This document shows positions 17,781 through 26,188 of a stretch of DNA of 64,000 nt, in pieces (positions within the stretch are counted from its first letter, which is position 1; each line of letters starts with the position of its first letter). The DNA is taken from NCBI RefSeq assembly GCF_031846515.1, contig NZ_JAVRHO010000002.1, forward strand, positions 1 through 64,000, in the 5' to 3' direction. The position numbers were made by a program, and so were the translations under genes. Source of the DNA: Autumnicola lenta (GTDB lineage Bacteria; Bacteroidota; Bacteroidia; Flavobacteriales; Flavobacteriaceae). The notes beneath the pieces were generated by a model. That model had not been told where the DNA came from and ran no database searches. It saw only the letters and a program-made list of their open reading frames with translations.

Positions 17781-18725
17781 TTAAATATTAAAATCCAAAT
17801 AATTTGGCCCCCTTTGAATATTTAATTTTCTACTTCTTTCGATTTCTCGTGTTGTTACATTTAAAATTTTTAATTGTTTTAAATATCCTCTAGCATTAAT
17901 GATATTCAATTTGAAAAAGCTTTTCAATGATTTATTGAAAATTATTTTTTTTGCTTTCAACATTTCTCTATCCACAAAGGAAATATTGATATTAGCATAT
18001 TTATTGCAAAAATTTTTCTTGTAATTTTTAAAATATCTTTCAGTAAACAATTTCAAATCTGAATTTAAGGGGTTACTACTATCATGTCTGACAAAAGTGT
18101 CGGGCACAATCCCAATTTTCAAATTATGATAATGTAATCTCTGACAATAATTATTATCTTCTCCGTAATGATAAAATATAGGATCGAAACCCCCTATTAT
18201 TTTTAAAGTTTTTAAAGGTAAAAGCCAAGCTGCTGCTTGAATAAAATTAATTTTATAAACTTCATTAATTTCTTTTTTTAATACGAAATCAGAATAAAAT
18301 GTGGTAGAAATATCATCTGCTATAAATTTTAAAAAATATTTTTCTAGACGCTTTCCAGAATAATCCAATTGGATTGGACTTAAAATCCCATAATCCAAAT
18401 TTTTAGACGCGACTTGAATTAATTTTTTAAGGGTATTCTTCTCTAAAAAAGCATCTTGATTTAACAAAAAAACAAAGTCAGCATTTTGTTTTAAAGCATA
18501 AGACATCCCTAAATTATTAGCCTTCCCAAAGCCTAAGTTTTCATTTTGTTCCCACAAAATCAAATTCGGAAATTTGGTTTTGACAAAAGTTACTGTGTCA
18601 TCCGTGCTAAAATTATCAATAACTAATGGAATAACCGGAACGGAACTATTTAAAATGCTATTTAAACATTCTTCTATCCATTTCATCCCATTATAGGTTA
18701 CAACAATAACATATACTTTATTCAT
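17781..18725 (-). CDS. GT2-family glycosyltransferase (rhamnosyltransferase-like)
   Basis: 314 residues. VYVIVVTYNGMKWIEECLNSILNS at the N-terminus, NLGFGKANNLGMSYAL near 65, DFVFLLNQDAFLE near 85 and GGFDPIFYHYGEDNNYC near 180 follow the pattern of the GT2 subgroup annotated as rhamnosyltransferases and mycolyl-arabinogalactan-type enzymes. The donor is therefore only a suggestion. Ends in a basic tail. It lies 1 bp from the preceding gene. Confidence 0.86.
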   Translation of the reverse strand: MNKVYVIVVTYNGMKWIEECLNSILNSSVPVIPLVIDNFSTDDTVTFVKTKFPNLILWEQNENLGFGKANNLGMSYALKQNADFVFLLNQDAFLEKNTLKKLIQVASKNLDYGILSPIQLDYSGKRLEKYFLKFIADDISTTFYSDFVLKKEINEVYKINFIQAAAWLLPLKTLKIIGGFDPIFYHYGEDNNYCQRLHYHNLKIGIVPDTFVRHDSSNPLNSDLKLFTERYFKNYKKNFCNKYANINISFVDREMLKAKKIIFNKSLKSFFKLNIINARGYLKQLKILNVTTREIERSRKLNIQRGPNYLDFNI

Positions 18726-18726
18726 T

Positions 18727-19584
18727 TTATATTTTAAAATTCTTTATTAAGGTTTTCCAAAATCCAATGTGATATCCGGATACAGGATTCAGATAAAGAA
18801 GTTTTATCCAGACCGCGAAAGCTATACTTCTATTCTGGTATTTCAAAGATTCACAAATGAACCGTTTCCCATTTTTAATTTCCGTTTCTTTACTTATTTC
18901 GCTTTTGGGATCTTTCAAAGGCAAAAGTGTTTGATATAAAGTATGAATTTTGTGAGTAGACTTAATCCAAGCTTCATTTAATGTTCCAAAAGAAAAATGC
19001 TCAACTAAAAGTTCATTAGTAACAATTATTTTATACCCAACCTTCTTATATTCAAAAGAAATATTTAAATCGTAATTATGAAATCCATTCAAATTTTCGC
19101 TAAAATGTATATCATTGTCTTTCCGAGCTGCCATAAAAACACCGTCTATGACAACAACTTCTTTACTCGAAGAATCATCAAATCCTTGTAACAATTTTTC
19201 TTTTTTTTTATGGGGAAAATGTTGAATTATATTAATAACTTTTTGGTCCTCTGTGCAATCCCACCAACCAGAAGGCATCTTTGTTTTAAGTTTTGTTCCA
19301 GCAATTCCTATCAAACCAATTTGAGAATCTTCATCAAAAATACGATGTAATATATACCCCCAACCATTAGTATGAAAAAGGACGTCATCGTGAATAAAAC
19401 ATAAATATTTTCCTCTGCTTTTTTCAATTCCCTGGTTATATGCTTCAAATATGGAATAGTTTTTCTGTGAATTATTAATAATAATTAATTCATATTTGCA
19501 TCCTATAGTATTCTCTATATTTTTAAACAATCTATCAGATAGACCTTGATTTCTTGAGCAAATAATCACAGATAGATTTAACAT
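18727..19584 (-). CDS. GT2-like glycosyltransferase
   Basis: 285-residue GT-A-like protein. LSVIICSRNQGLSDRLFKN begins it, ELIIINNSQKNYSIFEAYNQG near 35, then YLCFIHDDVLFHTNG near 65 with HDD as the likely metal motif, and VVIDGVFMAARKD near 145. FHNYDLNISFEYKKVG near 170 occupies the catalytic-loop position. This short family with a HDDV motif is found in surface-glycan loci. Its start overlaps the upstream stop by a single base. Confidence 0.78.
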   Translation of the reverse strand: MLNLSVIICSRNQGLSDRLFKNIENTIGCKYELIIINNSQKNYSIFEAYNQGIEKSRGKYLCFIHDDVLFHTNGWGYILHRIFDEDSQIGLIGIAGTKLKTKMPSGWWDCTEDQKVINIIQHFPHKKKEKLLQGFDDSSSKEVVVIDGVFMAARKDNDIHFSENLNGFHNYDLNISFEYKKVGYKIIVTNELLVEHFSFGTLNEAWIKSTHKIHTLYQTLLPLKDPKSEISKETEIKNGKRFICESLKYQNRSIAFAVWIKLLYLNPVSGYHIGFWKTLIKNFKI

Positions 19585-20549
19585 TACTTCAAAATGTGTT
19601 TAATACTGTATTTTAGAATCTTTTTTAAAATGTCTGGTTTATTAAGCATGGTGCTAATTCCTTTAAAATGTTTATTTTCCTTCACAAAACCTTTTGCTAT
19701 TAAATAATACAATTTCTTATTTCCGATTTCAGATTGAAATTTAATTTCTTCAAGATTTGAAGGCTTACATTTTTCAAGATATTCAACCATTTTTTTTCGG
19801 ACCTTCAATTCCATTTTAAAAATTTTTATCCATCCGCTCTCTCCGCCAGCCCGAGAAATAACGCTATTTTCGTGATATCTAAAATGATTTAAGGATTTGG
19901 AAATAAAAGCAACCTTGGAATTACATAAAAGCTGTACATAATAATACCAATCCGCGTTGTATTTTTGATAGGGCTCATAAGAAAGTGGTAAAATTTTTTC
20001 TAAATGAGATTTTCTGAATATTACTGCGCTTACATTTGGAATCACATTTTTATGAATTAAAAATTTTTCAATAAAGACATTCCCATGCATTGTAAAATCC
20101 TGATTAAAGATTTTAGAGGAGAACTGGTTGGTATGGGTAATCCAATTGCCGGTAATTACCCCCCTAAAATTTGCGCGAGATGATTGGCAATATGATACAG
20201 TTATTTTATCATCATTCATTAAAGGTTTTATAGTTTCTTCTAAAAAATTCGATTCACAAAAATCATCAGCTTCTGCAATCCAAATAAAATCCCCTTTTGC
20301 AAGCTTTATGCCTTTTTCCCACTGCTTAAAGGGACTACCAATATTTTTTTTGTTAAAAATGCAATGAGAAGTTTTAGGGTGTTTTTTATATTTGGAAAGT
20401 ATTTCTCTACTTTGATCCGTACTACAATCATCCAGTAAAATTACTTCGAAATTTTGAAGAGTCTGTTCAAACACCGTTTCTAACCGCCTTTCTAAAAATG
20501 ATGCATGATTATAATTTGGAATAATGATACTAATACAATATTTTTCCAT
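19584..20549 (-). CDS. GT2-family glycosyltransferase
   Basis: 321-residue GT-A enzyme: ISIIIPNYNHASFLERRLETV, LLDDCSTDQSREILSKY near 40, then FIWIAEADDFCESNFLE near 90 as the metal motif. YNADWYYYVQLLC near 200 is the acceptor-side acidic loop. The C-terminal helix-rich part ends IKHILK. One of six GT2 genes in a row, all closely spaced, which implies a long and complex repeat unit or several alternative branches. Confidence 0.86.
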   Translation of the reverse strand: MEKYCISIIIPNYNHASFLERRLETVFEQTLQNFEVILLDDCSTDQSREILSKYKKHPKTSHCIFNKKNIGSPFKQWEKGIKLAKGDFIWIAEADDFCESNFLEETIKPLMNDDKITVSYCQSSRANFRGVITGNWITHTNQFSSKIFNQDFTMHGNVFIEKFLIHKNVIPNVSAVIFRKSHLEKILPLSYEPYQKYNADWYYYVQLLCNSKVAFISKSLNHFRYHENSVISRAGGESGWIKIFKMELKVRKKMVEYLEKCKPSNLEEIKFQSEIGNKKLYYLIAKGFVKENKHFKGISTMLNKPDILKKILKYSIKHILK

Positions 20550-20559
20550 TAAAAATAGC

Positions 20560-21327
20560 TTAATAAAATGGTTGTTTTTTCAGGATCATTTTAAGCCTCT
20601 CAATTACTTTTATAATCCAAACTTCTAAAAGCCCTACTTCTAACTTTTCTAACTTCCCTTTTGAAATATAATTATCGTATTTATGAGCGTAGAAAATTGA
20701 ATAGGGGTTATTAATCCTATCACCTTCTAAAACATCTACTTTTTCATTCATTTTTTTCTTTACATACGGCAAAGAAATTTGATCTCTTCTACTAAAAAAT
20801 TTTACTTCCTTCCACCACTGTTCAAAAAACCTTTTGTTAAAATTTTTATTTCGTTTAACTAAAATAGATGTTTCATAAAGACCTGAATCTGGAGAAAGGC
20901 CCCTAAATAAATTGAGAATGCACTGTAATAAAATAATGTATGCATTGTCCTTTTTATCCTTAATACAAGCTATGCTTTCCTCCATGAAACAGCGTCGAAG
21001 AGGATGTTTAAAAGTTGCTAAAAAATTGTTGCGAAGACTTTGAACTAATCGAGGTACTTCATCTACAATAATCTGTAAATTAGCATCATGCCAAATTACA
21101 TAATCATAAGATTCAAATTCCTTTACTCCTAAAATTTTATACAAACGAGAGTTTTTTGCCACGTTGGAATAAGTGCAAGGTTTATAAAGGACTGTGTAAA
21201 AATTACTTTTTAATTCATTATTATCAGTAATCACATAAAAATCAATATTTTCTCCGTTAGAAATGTCTGAAGGCTCCCTTAATGCGTCTTTATTTCCAAA
21301 TATAGCAGTATATATTGCAATTTTCAT
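20560..21327 (-). CDS. DUF616-type putative glycosyltransferase
   Basis: 255 residues. The N-terminus IAIYTAIFGNKDALREPSD and IDFYVITDN, followed by YVIWHDANLQI near 75, match the DUF616 (TOD1/MUCI70-like) glycosyltransferase-like family, in which the HDAN segment is the candidate metal-binding motif. FKHPLRRCFMEESIACIKDKKDN near 110 and GLYETSILVKRN near 150 are also typical. Activity in bacterial loci is unproven. 8-10 bp separate it from both neighbours. Confidence 0.7.
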   Translation of the reverse strand: MKIAIYTAIFGNKDALREPSDISNGENIDFYVITDNNELKSNFYTVLYKPCTYSNVAKNSRLYKILGVKEFESYDYVIWHDANLQIIVDEVPRLVQSLRNNFLATFKHPLRRCFMEESIACIKDKKDNAYIILLQCILNLFRGLSPDSGLYETSILVKRNKNFNKRFFEQWWKEVKFFSRRDQISLPYVKKKMNEKVDVLEGDRINNPYSIFYAHKYDNYISKGKLEKLEVGLLEVWIIKVIERLKMILKKQPFY

Positions 21328-21335
21328 GTTTTATT

Positions 21336-22073
21336 CTACTGATAATATATAGGGATAGGATTAAATAAAGACTTGCTATATATTACATAAAAAGTTTTAC
21401 TTACTGTATGAGATTCAGTTATTTCATAACTCTTTTTAAAAAAGGAGATCATTTCTTTTTCACCATCCCGATGAGCATCATCTATAAATATGCAATAATT
21501 AGATTTTAATTTATACTTAATAAAATCAACAACTGGCAATCTCGCATATCTGATTTCTGGATAATTTGCAGGAGGGCCATCTACAATGATCAAATCGAAA
21601 AATATATTCTCTAATACATTATTTAAATGATCACAATCATACCAAATGGTCTCATTATCTTTTGCTACTTTTTTGAGATCCGCATATATAAGTTCAACTT
21701 GATCTAAAAGACCTTCTTCTTGCAACTTATTGTGTAAATAATTTTTCCACTCTAAATTGTGCTCTACACTTTTATAAACTATATTAAGCTTATTTTTTTT
21801 AATCATTCGAGCAATTAAAATTGTTGTTATCCCAGAACCAAATTCTAGAACAGATGATCTTTTATTAATCAAAATTTCGTTTAAGATATAAACTATACCA
21901 GTAGGCCGTAAGGCACCCCCATTAAAAGGTAAATAAGGTTTACCGCTCAATAAAGGCTGTAAAATGTTTAGCGAATAAACATCATCTCCTTTTAAATCAT
22001 TAAATTTTAGATCTTCTTTTATACTTGGTATAAGATTTAAATTTTTTAAGATTTTAACCACAGCTTTTTTCAT
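21336..22073 (-). CDS. SAM-dependent methyltransferase-like protein
   Basis: 245-residue Rossmann protein. The SAM-binding motif is SVLEFGSGITTILIARMI near 75, followed by YKSVEHNLEWKNYL near 100, the acidic LIYADLKKV near 125 and the strand-4 motif FDLIIVDGPPANYPEIRYA near 150. FIDDAHRDGEK near 195 continues the fold. The DGPP-type motif resembles catechol-O-methyltransferase-like enzymes of glycan loci. It overlaps the wzt start by 4 bp, so its product may act on the exported chain end, for example as a cap, but that is inference. Confidence 0.72.
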   Translation of the reverse strand: MKKAVVKILKNLNLIPSIKEDLKFNDLKGDDVYSLNILQPLLSGKPYLPFNGGALRPTGIVYILNEILINKRSSVLEFGSGITTILIARMIKKNKLNIVYKSVEHNLEWKNYLHNKLQEEGLLDQVELIYADLKKVAKDNETIWYDCDHLNNVLENIFFDLIIVDGPPANYPEIRYARLPVVDFIKYKLKSNYCIFIDDAHRDGEKEMISFFKKSYEITESHTVSKTFYVIYSKSLFNPIPIYYQ

Positions 22074-23344
22074 ACAAATGAATGATCAATTAAAAGATTT
22101 CCTTGCCCCTTTTCAATGATTTTGCCACTTTTAAAGAAATCCCCATTTTGTACTTCAAATGAAATAATTTGTGGAACCCAGTCCTCTGGCGTATCATTTA
22201 TAATCAAATTCCCTGTTATTGTATAACTACCACTTGTCAAAGGTAAATTAGGTATTTCTAATCCAATATTAATAATAGATTCCAATGGAAAAACAAATTT
22301 TTGTTTGTGCAAACTGGTACTAAACCAAGTTATACGATTACCTTTGGAATCATCAACACCAAAATCCAGTCTAAAATTTTTTACTGGTTTTTGAGAGATA
22401 TTCTCAATAAATATATCAAACTTAATTTTACTTCCATTCAAAAATATTTCAGCATCTTCTCCCCTCCAATTTAATTTTTTTATATCTATAAATTTAAAAT
22501 CACCCTTCCCTTTTCTATACATCTTTTGAATGGACTGGTTTTTATGATTATTTTCGGTAAGTTTAAGATAATTACTTATTCCAGCATCTACGCCACCCTC
22601 AAAACATTTTGCACCATTCTTTAAAACAATAATATTTCTACAAAGGTTTTGTATAGAAACCATATTATGACTAACAAACAATACTGTTCTCCCTTCTCCA
22701 GTTGAAAGGTCCTGCATTTTGCCAATGGCTTTTTTTTGAAAATCGGCATCGCCTACGGCAAGCACCTCATCCACCACCAGGATCTCGGGTTCCAAGTGAG
22801 CTGCGACGGCGAAACCAAGTCGTACTGTCATACCGCTGCTATAGCGTTTTACAGGAGTATCTATATACATTTCACAACCTGAAAAAGCGATAATCTCATC
22901 GAGCTTGCTTTTGATCTCACTTTTACTCATTCCCAGCACTGCACCGTTCATAAAAATGTTCTCCCGCCCACTTAATTCGCCGTGAAAACCTGTACCTACT
23001 TCCAGCAAGGAAGCGATCCTACCCTTGGTTTTAATGCTGCCGGTGGTGGGTGCAGTAACCCTTGATAAAATTTTAAGTAGAGTAGATTTCCCTGCGCCGT
23101 TTTTTCCAATAATACCCAAAACCTCGCCCTGCTTTACCTCAAAATTAATGTCCCGCAACGCCCAAACATAATCGTCAGTCGCTTTAGCACCGCGGTCATT
23201 TACTGCACCTACTTTTAAATATGGATCTTCTTTTCCACGCACTGTGTGCCACCAACGGTTGAGGTCATGGCTAAGTGTGCCGGTACCAACCTCTCCCAGG
23301 CGATATTGTTTTGAGATATTTTCTGCTTTGAGGATAATACCCAT
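22070..23344 (-). CDS. wzt: O-antigen/teichoic-type ABC exporter ATPase with C-terminal glycan-binding domain
   Basis: 424 residues, cytosolic ATPase of a polysaccharide ABC-2 exporter. An N-terminal insert (RWWHTVRGKEDPY) is typical of the Wzt/TagH/RfbE group. Walker A is GKNGAGKST near 81-89, the signature RYSSGMTVRLGF near 165 and Walker B EILVVDEVLAVGD near 188, with VLFVSHN near 220. Residues ~265-424 form the beta-rich C-terminal domain (FKFIDIKKL, SGSYTITGNLIIND) that in Wzt recognises the chain terminus. The expected permease partner is not adjacent: it lies at 31104-31964 beyond an opposite-strand cassette. The ATPase domain is noticeably less AT-rich than the C-terminal domain, suggesting the latter was exchanged. 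Confidence 0.93.
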   Translation of the reverse strand: MGIILKAENISKQYRLGEVGTGTLSHDLNRWWHTVRGKEDPYLKVGAVNDRGAKATDDYVWALRDINFEVKQGEVLGIIGKNGAGKSTLLKILSRVTAPTTGSIKTKGRIASLLEVGTGFHGELSGRENIFMNGAVLGMSKSEIKSKLDEIIAFSGCEMYIDTPVKRYSSGMTVRLGFAVAAHLEPEILVVDEVLAVGDADFQKKAIGKMQDLSTGEGRTVLFVSHNMVSIQNLCRNIIVLKNGAKCFEGGVDAGISNYLKLTENNHKNQSIQKMYRKGKGDFKFIDIKKLNWRGEDAEIFLNGSKIKFDIFIENISQKPVKNFRLDFGVDDSKGNRITWFSTSLHKQKFVFPLESIINIGLEIPNLPLTSGSYTITGNLIINDTPEDWVPQIISFEVQNGDFFKSGKIIEKGQGNLLIDHSFV

Positions 23345-23445
23345 TATAATGTAAAGAATTTGCTTGGATTGAAGTTTTACTTTCTTTTTCCCGTATTGGA
23401 TTTTTTATAGCTAGATCCAATAATATTTAAAGGAAAATCTAATAT

Positions 23446-24255
23446 CTAAGGCAGCTTCTTTTTTTGTTTAGTTAATAATGACTCTTTAAGTGAACTTAAT
23501 ATTTTCCTTAAATAAAAAAAACTGATACTTCGATTGGAAATAATATTACTCATAACCTTTTTCAATCCTTTATAATATTGTTTATTTCTTATATATTGAT
23601 ATTCATTAGGTTCAATCCAGGAGGAATTCCATAAATGAACTGCGTAACTGTCATCCGTTAAATAATTTCTATAGTTTTTTATGTCTCCGCGGTTTTTCAA
23701 ATTTAGGGAATAAAAATAGGAAGATGGGTAAACTACAATTCCGTATAATTCTTTTTTCTCCTTAAAAAAACCGTCAAAATTGAAATTATTTTTAAAGACC
23801 TGAGTTATTATTTTTGGGACAGAAATTCCCAACCAACTTGTTTCATTATTAATTTTTATTTTTTCATACTCTTGTAGACAATCATAAATGAATTGATGGT
23901 ATTTTATTGATCCAATAATGCCTGCACTTATGTATTCCTCATCTTCTGCACCAAAAAAACATTTGTCTTCCAAAAAATCATCTAATGCCTTGAGAATTAA
24001 CATATCAGTATCCAGGTAAATTCCTCCATATTCGTATAACACCTTTAATCTCACAAAATCGGAAACGAACGCCCACTTTTTTTGTCTATATGCTTTTTTT
24101 ATAAAAGGATGTTTTAAATCCGTATTTTTTTCATTCCATTCAATGATGTTATAATCTGTCAAAATTTCTTTCCAACTGGTAATACAATCATCTACCAATT
24201 GGGGTTTTAATTTATTTCCGAACCAACAATAATGTATTACTTTAGGAATGCTCAT
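23446..24255 (-). CDS. GT32-like capsular polysaccharide glycosyltransferase
   Basis: 269 residues with the DXD sugar-binding family pattern: PKVIHYCWFGNKLKP at the N-terminus, then VSDFVRLKVLYEYGGIYLDT near 64-83, where the DTD is the metal-binding DxD. WNSSWIEPNEYQYIRNK near 210 is a common C-terminal element of this family. GT32 enzymes are retaining transferases of mannose, galactose or related sugars. It overlaps the FkbM gene upstream by 4 bp and is followed by a 101-bp spacer before wzt. Confidence 0.87.
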   Translation of the reverse strand: MSIPKVIHYCWFGNKLKPQLVDDCITSWKEILTDYNIIEWNEKNTDLKHPFIKKAYRQKKWAFVSDFVRLKVLYEYGGIYLDTDMLILKALDDFLEDKCFFGAEDEEYISAGIIGSIKYHQFIYDCLQEYEKIKINNETSWLGISVPKIITQVFKNNFNFDGFFKEKKELYGIVVYPSSYFYSLNLKNRGDIKNYRNYLTDDSYAVHLWNSSWIEPNEYQYIRNKQYYKGLKKVMSNIISNRSISFFYLRKILSSLKESLLTKQKKKLP

Positions 24256-25007
24256 AGTAAATTAATACGATGTAAATCGATTCCTAATGTATCATTCCCC
24301 TCTTTATATACTGAATATCCCTGATCAGTTAGAAGCTTCCTGGCAGATATAAAGTCTGCTTTTTCTAAATTAACATGTTCATACTTAATAAGCAATGGTT
24401 TAATATTATAGAAGTCTAACATTTTGAGTATTTCCAGATCATATCCTTCTGTATCAATCTGCAGATAATCTATTCTTTTTATTGAATTAGTTTCCGAAAT
24501 AATATTCATTAAGGTATCTGATAAAACATTTTCTATTTCTATATCTTCCTTTGAAATATTTGTCTTTTTATGGTGACGTTCGTCAAAGGAGGCAATTCCC
24601 TTAACCCAGTCTGGATATTTATGTTTACTGGATTCTTTGATTTTATAAATAATTTTTGATTTATCTAAAGAATGTACTGCTTTATTGATTTTTTTAATCT
24701 GCGGATAATCTTTATAATTATTTACTAACTCATAAAAATATTCTTTAACAGGTTCAATCACTATCCCTGAAGATTTACGGTTTATCACGAATTCGTATAA
24801 AAAATCAAAACTTACTCCATCATTTGCTCCGACCTGGATGAAATAAAATTCACTTTTTAAGGGAAAATTTCTTTCTAAAACTCCTTTACTTGAAAAAATT
24901 TTATTTTTTAAAACAAAACCTCGTCCCCATTTATTCAAAAATTTAAGTACAAAAATTATTATTTTGTTTTTTAAATAAAAACTATTTATCAATTGATTAT
25001 GCTTCAT
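24252..25007 (-). CDS. FkbM-family methyltransferase
   Basis: 251-residue SAM methyltransferase. FYFIQVGANDGVSFDFLYE near 56 is the SAM-binding motif, GIVIEPVKEYFYELV near 80 the second strand, and RIDYLQIDTEGYDLEILKML near 178 the FkbM signature. A basic N-terminal segment (INSFYLKNKIIIFVLKFLNKWGRG) may contact the membrane. It lies 12 bp after the next methyltransferase gene. Probable role: O-methylation of a glycan sugar. Confidence 0.86.
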   Translation of the reverse strand: MKHNQLINSFYLKNKIIIFVLKFLNKWGRGFVLKNKIFSSKGVLERNFPLKSEFYFIQVGANDGVSFDFLYEFVINRKSSGIVIEPVKEYFYELVNNYKDYPQIKKINKAVHSLDKSKIIYKIKESSKHKYPDWVKGIASFDERHHKKTNISKEDIEIENVLSDTLMNIISETNSIKRIDYLQIDTEGYDLEILKMLDFYNIKPLLIKYEHVNLEKADFISARKLLTDQGYSVYKEGNDTLGIDLHRINLL

Positions 25008-25019
25008 TAGCCTTTCCTA

Positions 25020-25877
25020 CTATTTTTCATTTACCACCACTCCCCGGTAAATAATTAATTGGCTCCTGGTCAAAATCAGATTTATAAATTTCGGCAAGAG
25101 TTTTTCATTTTTTAAGGCCCAACGTTTAAATCTATTTCTACGCTCCCCCCACCCAAACAAACGGCTAAATCTTTCCAGGGTTCCCACCGGAATTATTTCC
25201 ACCTCCCTAAATAATTTTGATCCTGCTTTTTTCCAGTGTTTGGAACTAAAACTGCGATCAGGATGAGGATCGTTCTCTTTCCATTTTAAAAAGGCTGTTG
25301 TATTAAATTTCGAAGGTCGGTTCCCAATTGGGATATGCCAACGTATCTCATCCAGTAGCTTAGAATTTACTGCAGGTTCAAAAAACCGTGCTTCTCCATC
25401 AGGTTTTAACAAGCGGGCAGTTTCCGTTAAGAATAAGGTTTCTAACGGAATTTCTAAATGATGTAAAAAGGCTTTCCCAATCACATAATCGAATTGGGCA
25501 CCCGGCAAATCATTTTTTAAAAAATCTCCTTTTACAAATTTAATGGGATGATCAAATTCAAAATTCTCATTTATTTTTTTCACAATTTCCCCACTGGCAT
25601 CTGCTATATCATTGGCATAAACCTCTGCTCCCAGTCCTGCCATAATAGCTGCATTCACACAATCGCCGCAGCCCATTTCAAGAATCTTCTTCCCCTTCAG
25701 CTTATATTTAAAATCTCCCTGATATAAAGCAAACCAGCTAGTCTCTGTTTTGGTAGCCAGTTCCAGAAATACATCCCGATTATTGAGCCAATGAAGTATA
25801 TTATTTATATTATAACCTGCATACAACTTCTCATAATGCGCTTTATTTTTATCCTGATTTTTACTAGTGTGGTTCAT
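25020..25877 (-). CDS. Class I SAM-dependent methyltransferase
   Basis: 285-residue methyltransferase at the head of the minus-strand run. Motif I is KKILEMGCGDCVNAAIMAGL near 65, EVYANDIADASGE near 85, FVKGDFLKNDLPG near 110 and FDYVIGKAFLHHLE near 126. The C-terminal half (ARFFEPAVNSKLLDEIRWHIP, PDRSFSSKHWKKAG) resembles bacterial sugar or lipid O-methyltransferases in glycan clusters. It faces the plus-strand gene at 26189 across a 311-bp divergent region, so its promoter should lie there, but I found no convincing minus-strand match close to its start. Confidence 0.83.
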   Translation of the reverse strand: MNHTSKNQDKNKAHYEKLYAGYNINNILHWLNNRDVFLELATKTETSWFALYQGDFKYKLKGKKILEMGCGDCVNAAIMAGLGAEVYANDIADASGEIVKKINENFEFDHPIKFVKGDFLKNDLPGAQFDYVIGKAFLHHLEIPLETLFLTETARLLKPDGEARFFEPAVNSKLLDEIRWHIPIGNRPSKFNTTAFLKWKENDPHPDRSFSSKHWKKAGSKLFREVEIIPVGTLERFSRLFGWGERRNRFKRWALKNEKLLPKFINLILTRSQLIIYRGVVVNEK

Positions 25878-25879
25878 AA

Positions 25880-26113
25880 AGTCTCTGTGGTCCCAATTTA
25901 TTAATTATTGAACAGCAAATAGAAAAAACTTCTCAACGAGATATTTTAAAGCAATTCTTCATTGAATTTAAAGAAGATTATATAACTCCAATAAAAGCGA
26001 ATTTTGAAAATAATATTATTCTTGGTTTTTCTTTTATTAATGTCAAAAGTAATGATTTTGTTTTCAGTCCTGGATTTTACTTTTTTACCTTTCTGTTTAT
26101 GATGTATTTTTAA
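25880..26113 (+). pseudogene. Possible C-terminal gene remnant in the divergent spacer
   Basis: The 311-bp gap between 25877 and 26189 holds a 78-codon stretch open on the plus strand, ending in TAA, with no ATG except two near its end. It reads ...IEQQIEKTSQRDILKQFF, then IEFKEDYITPIKANFENN and a hydrophobic aromatic end (GFYFFTFLFMMYF). This is protein-like and long for such AT-rich sequence, but I do not recognise it. It may be the tail of a gene whose front was lost when the plus-strand cassette joined, or chance. Confidence 0.3.
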
Positions 26114-26135
26114 GTTTACCCAAACGAGTTAACCA

Positions 26136-26163
26136 TTGACATAATACTATTTCCATATATTTG
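26136..26163 (+). promoter_or_regulatory. Bacteroidetes-type promoter of the plus-strand cassette
   Basis: TTG (26136-26138), a 17-nt spacer, and TATATTTG (26156-26163) match the -33/-7 pattern. The predicted start of transcription is about 20 nt before the TTG start codon at 26189. Confidence 0.5.
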
Positions 26164-26188
26164 AACAATTTAAAAAACCTAACCTAAT

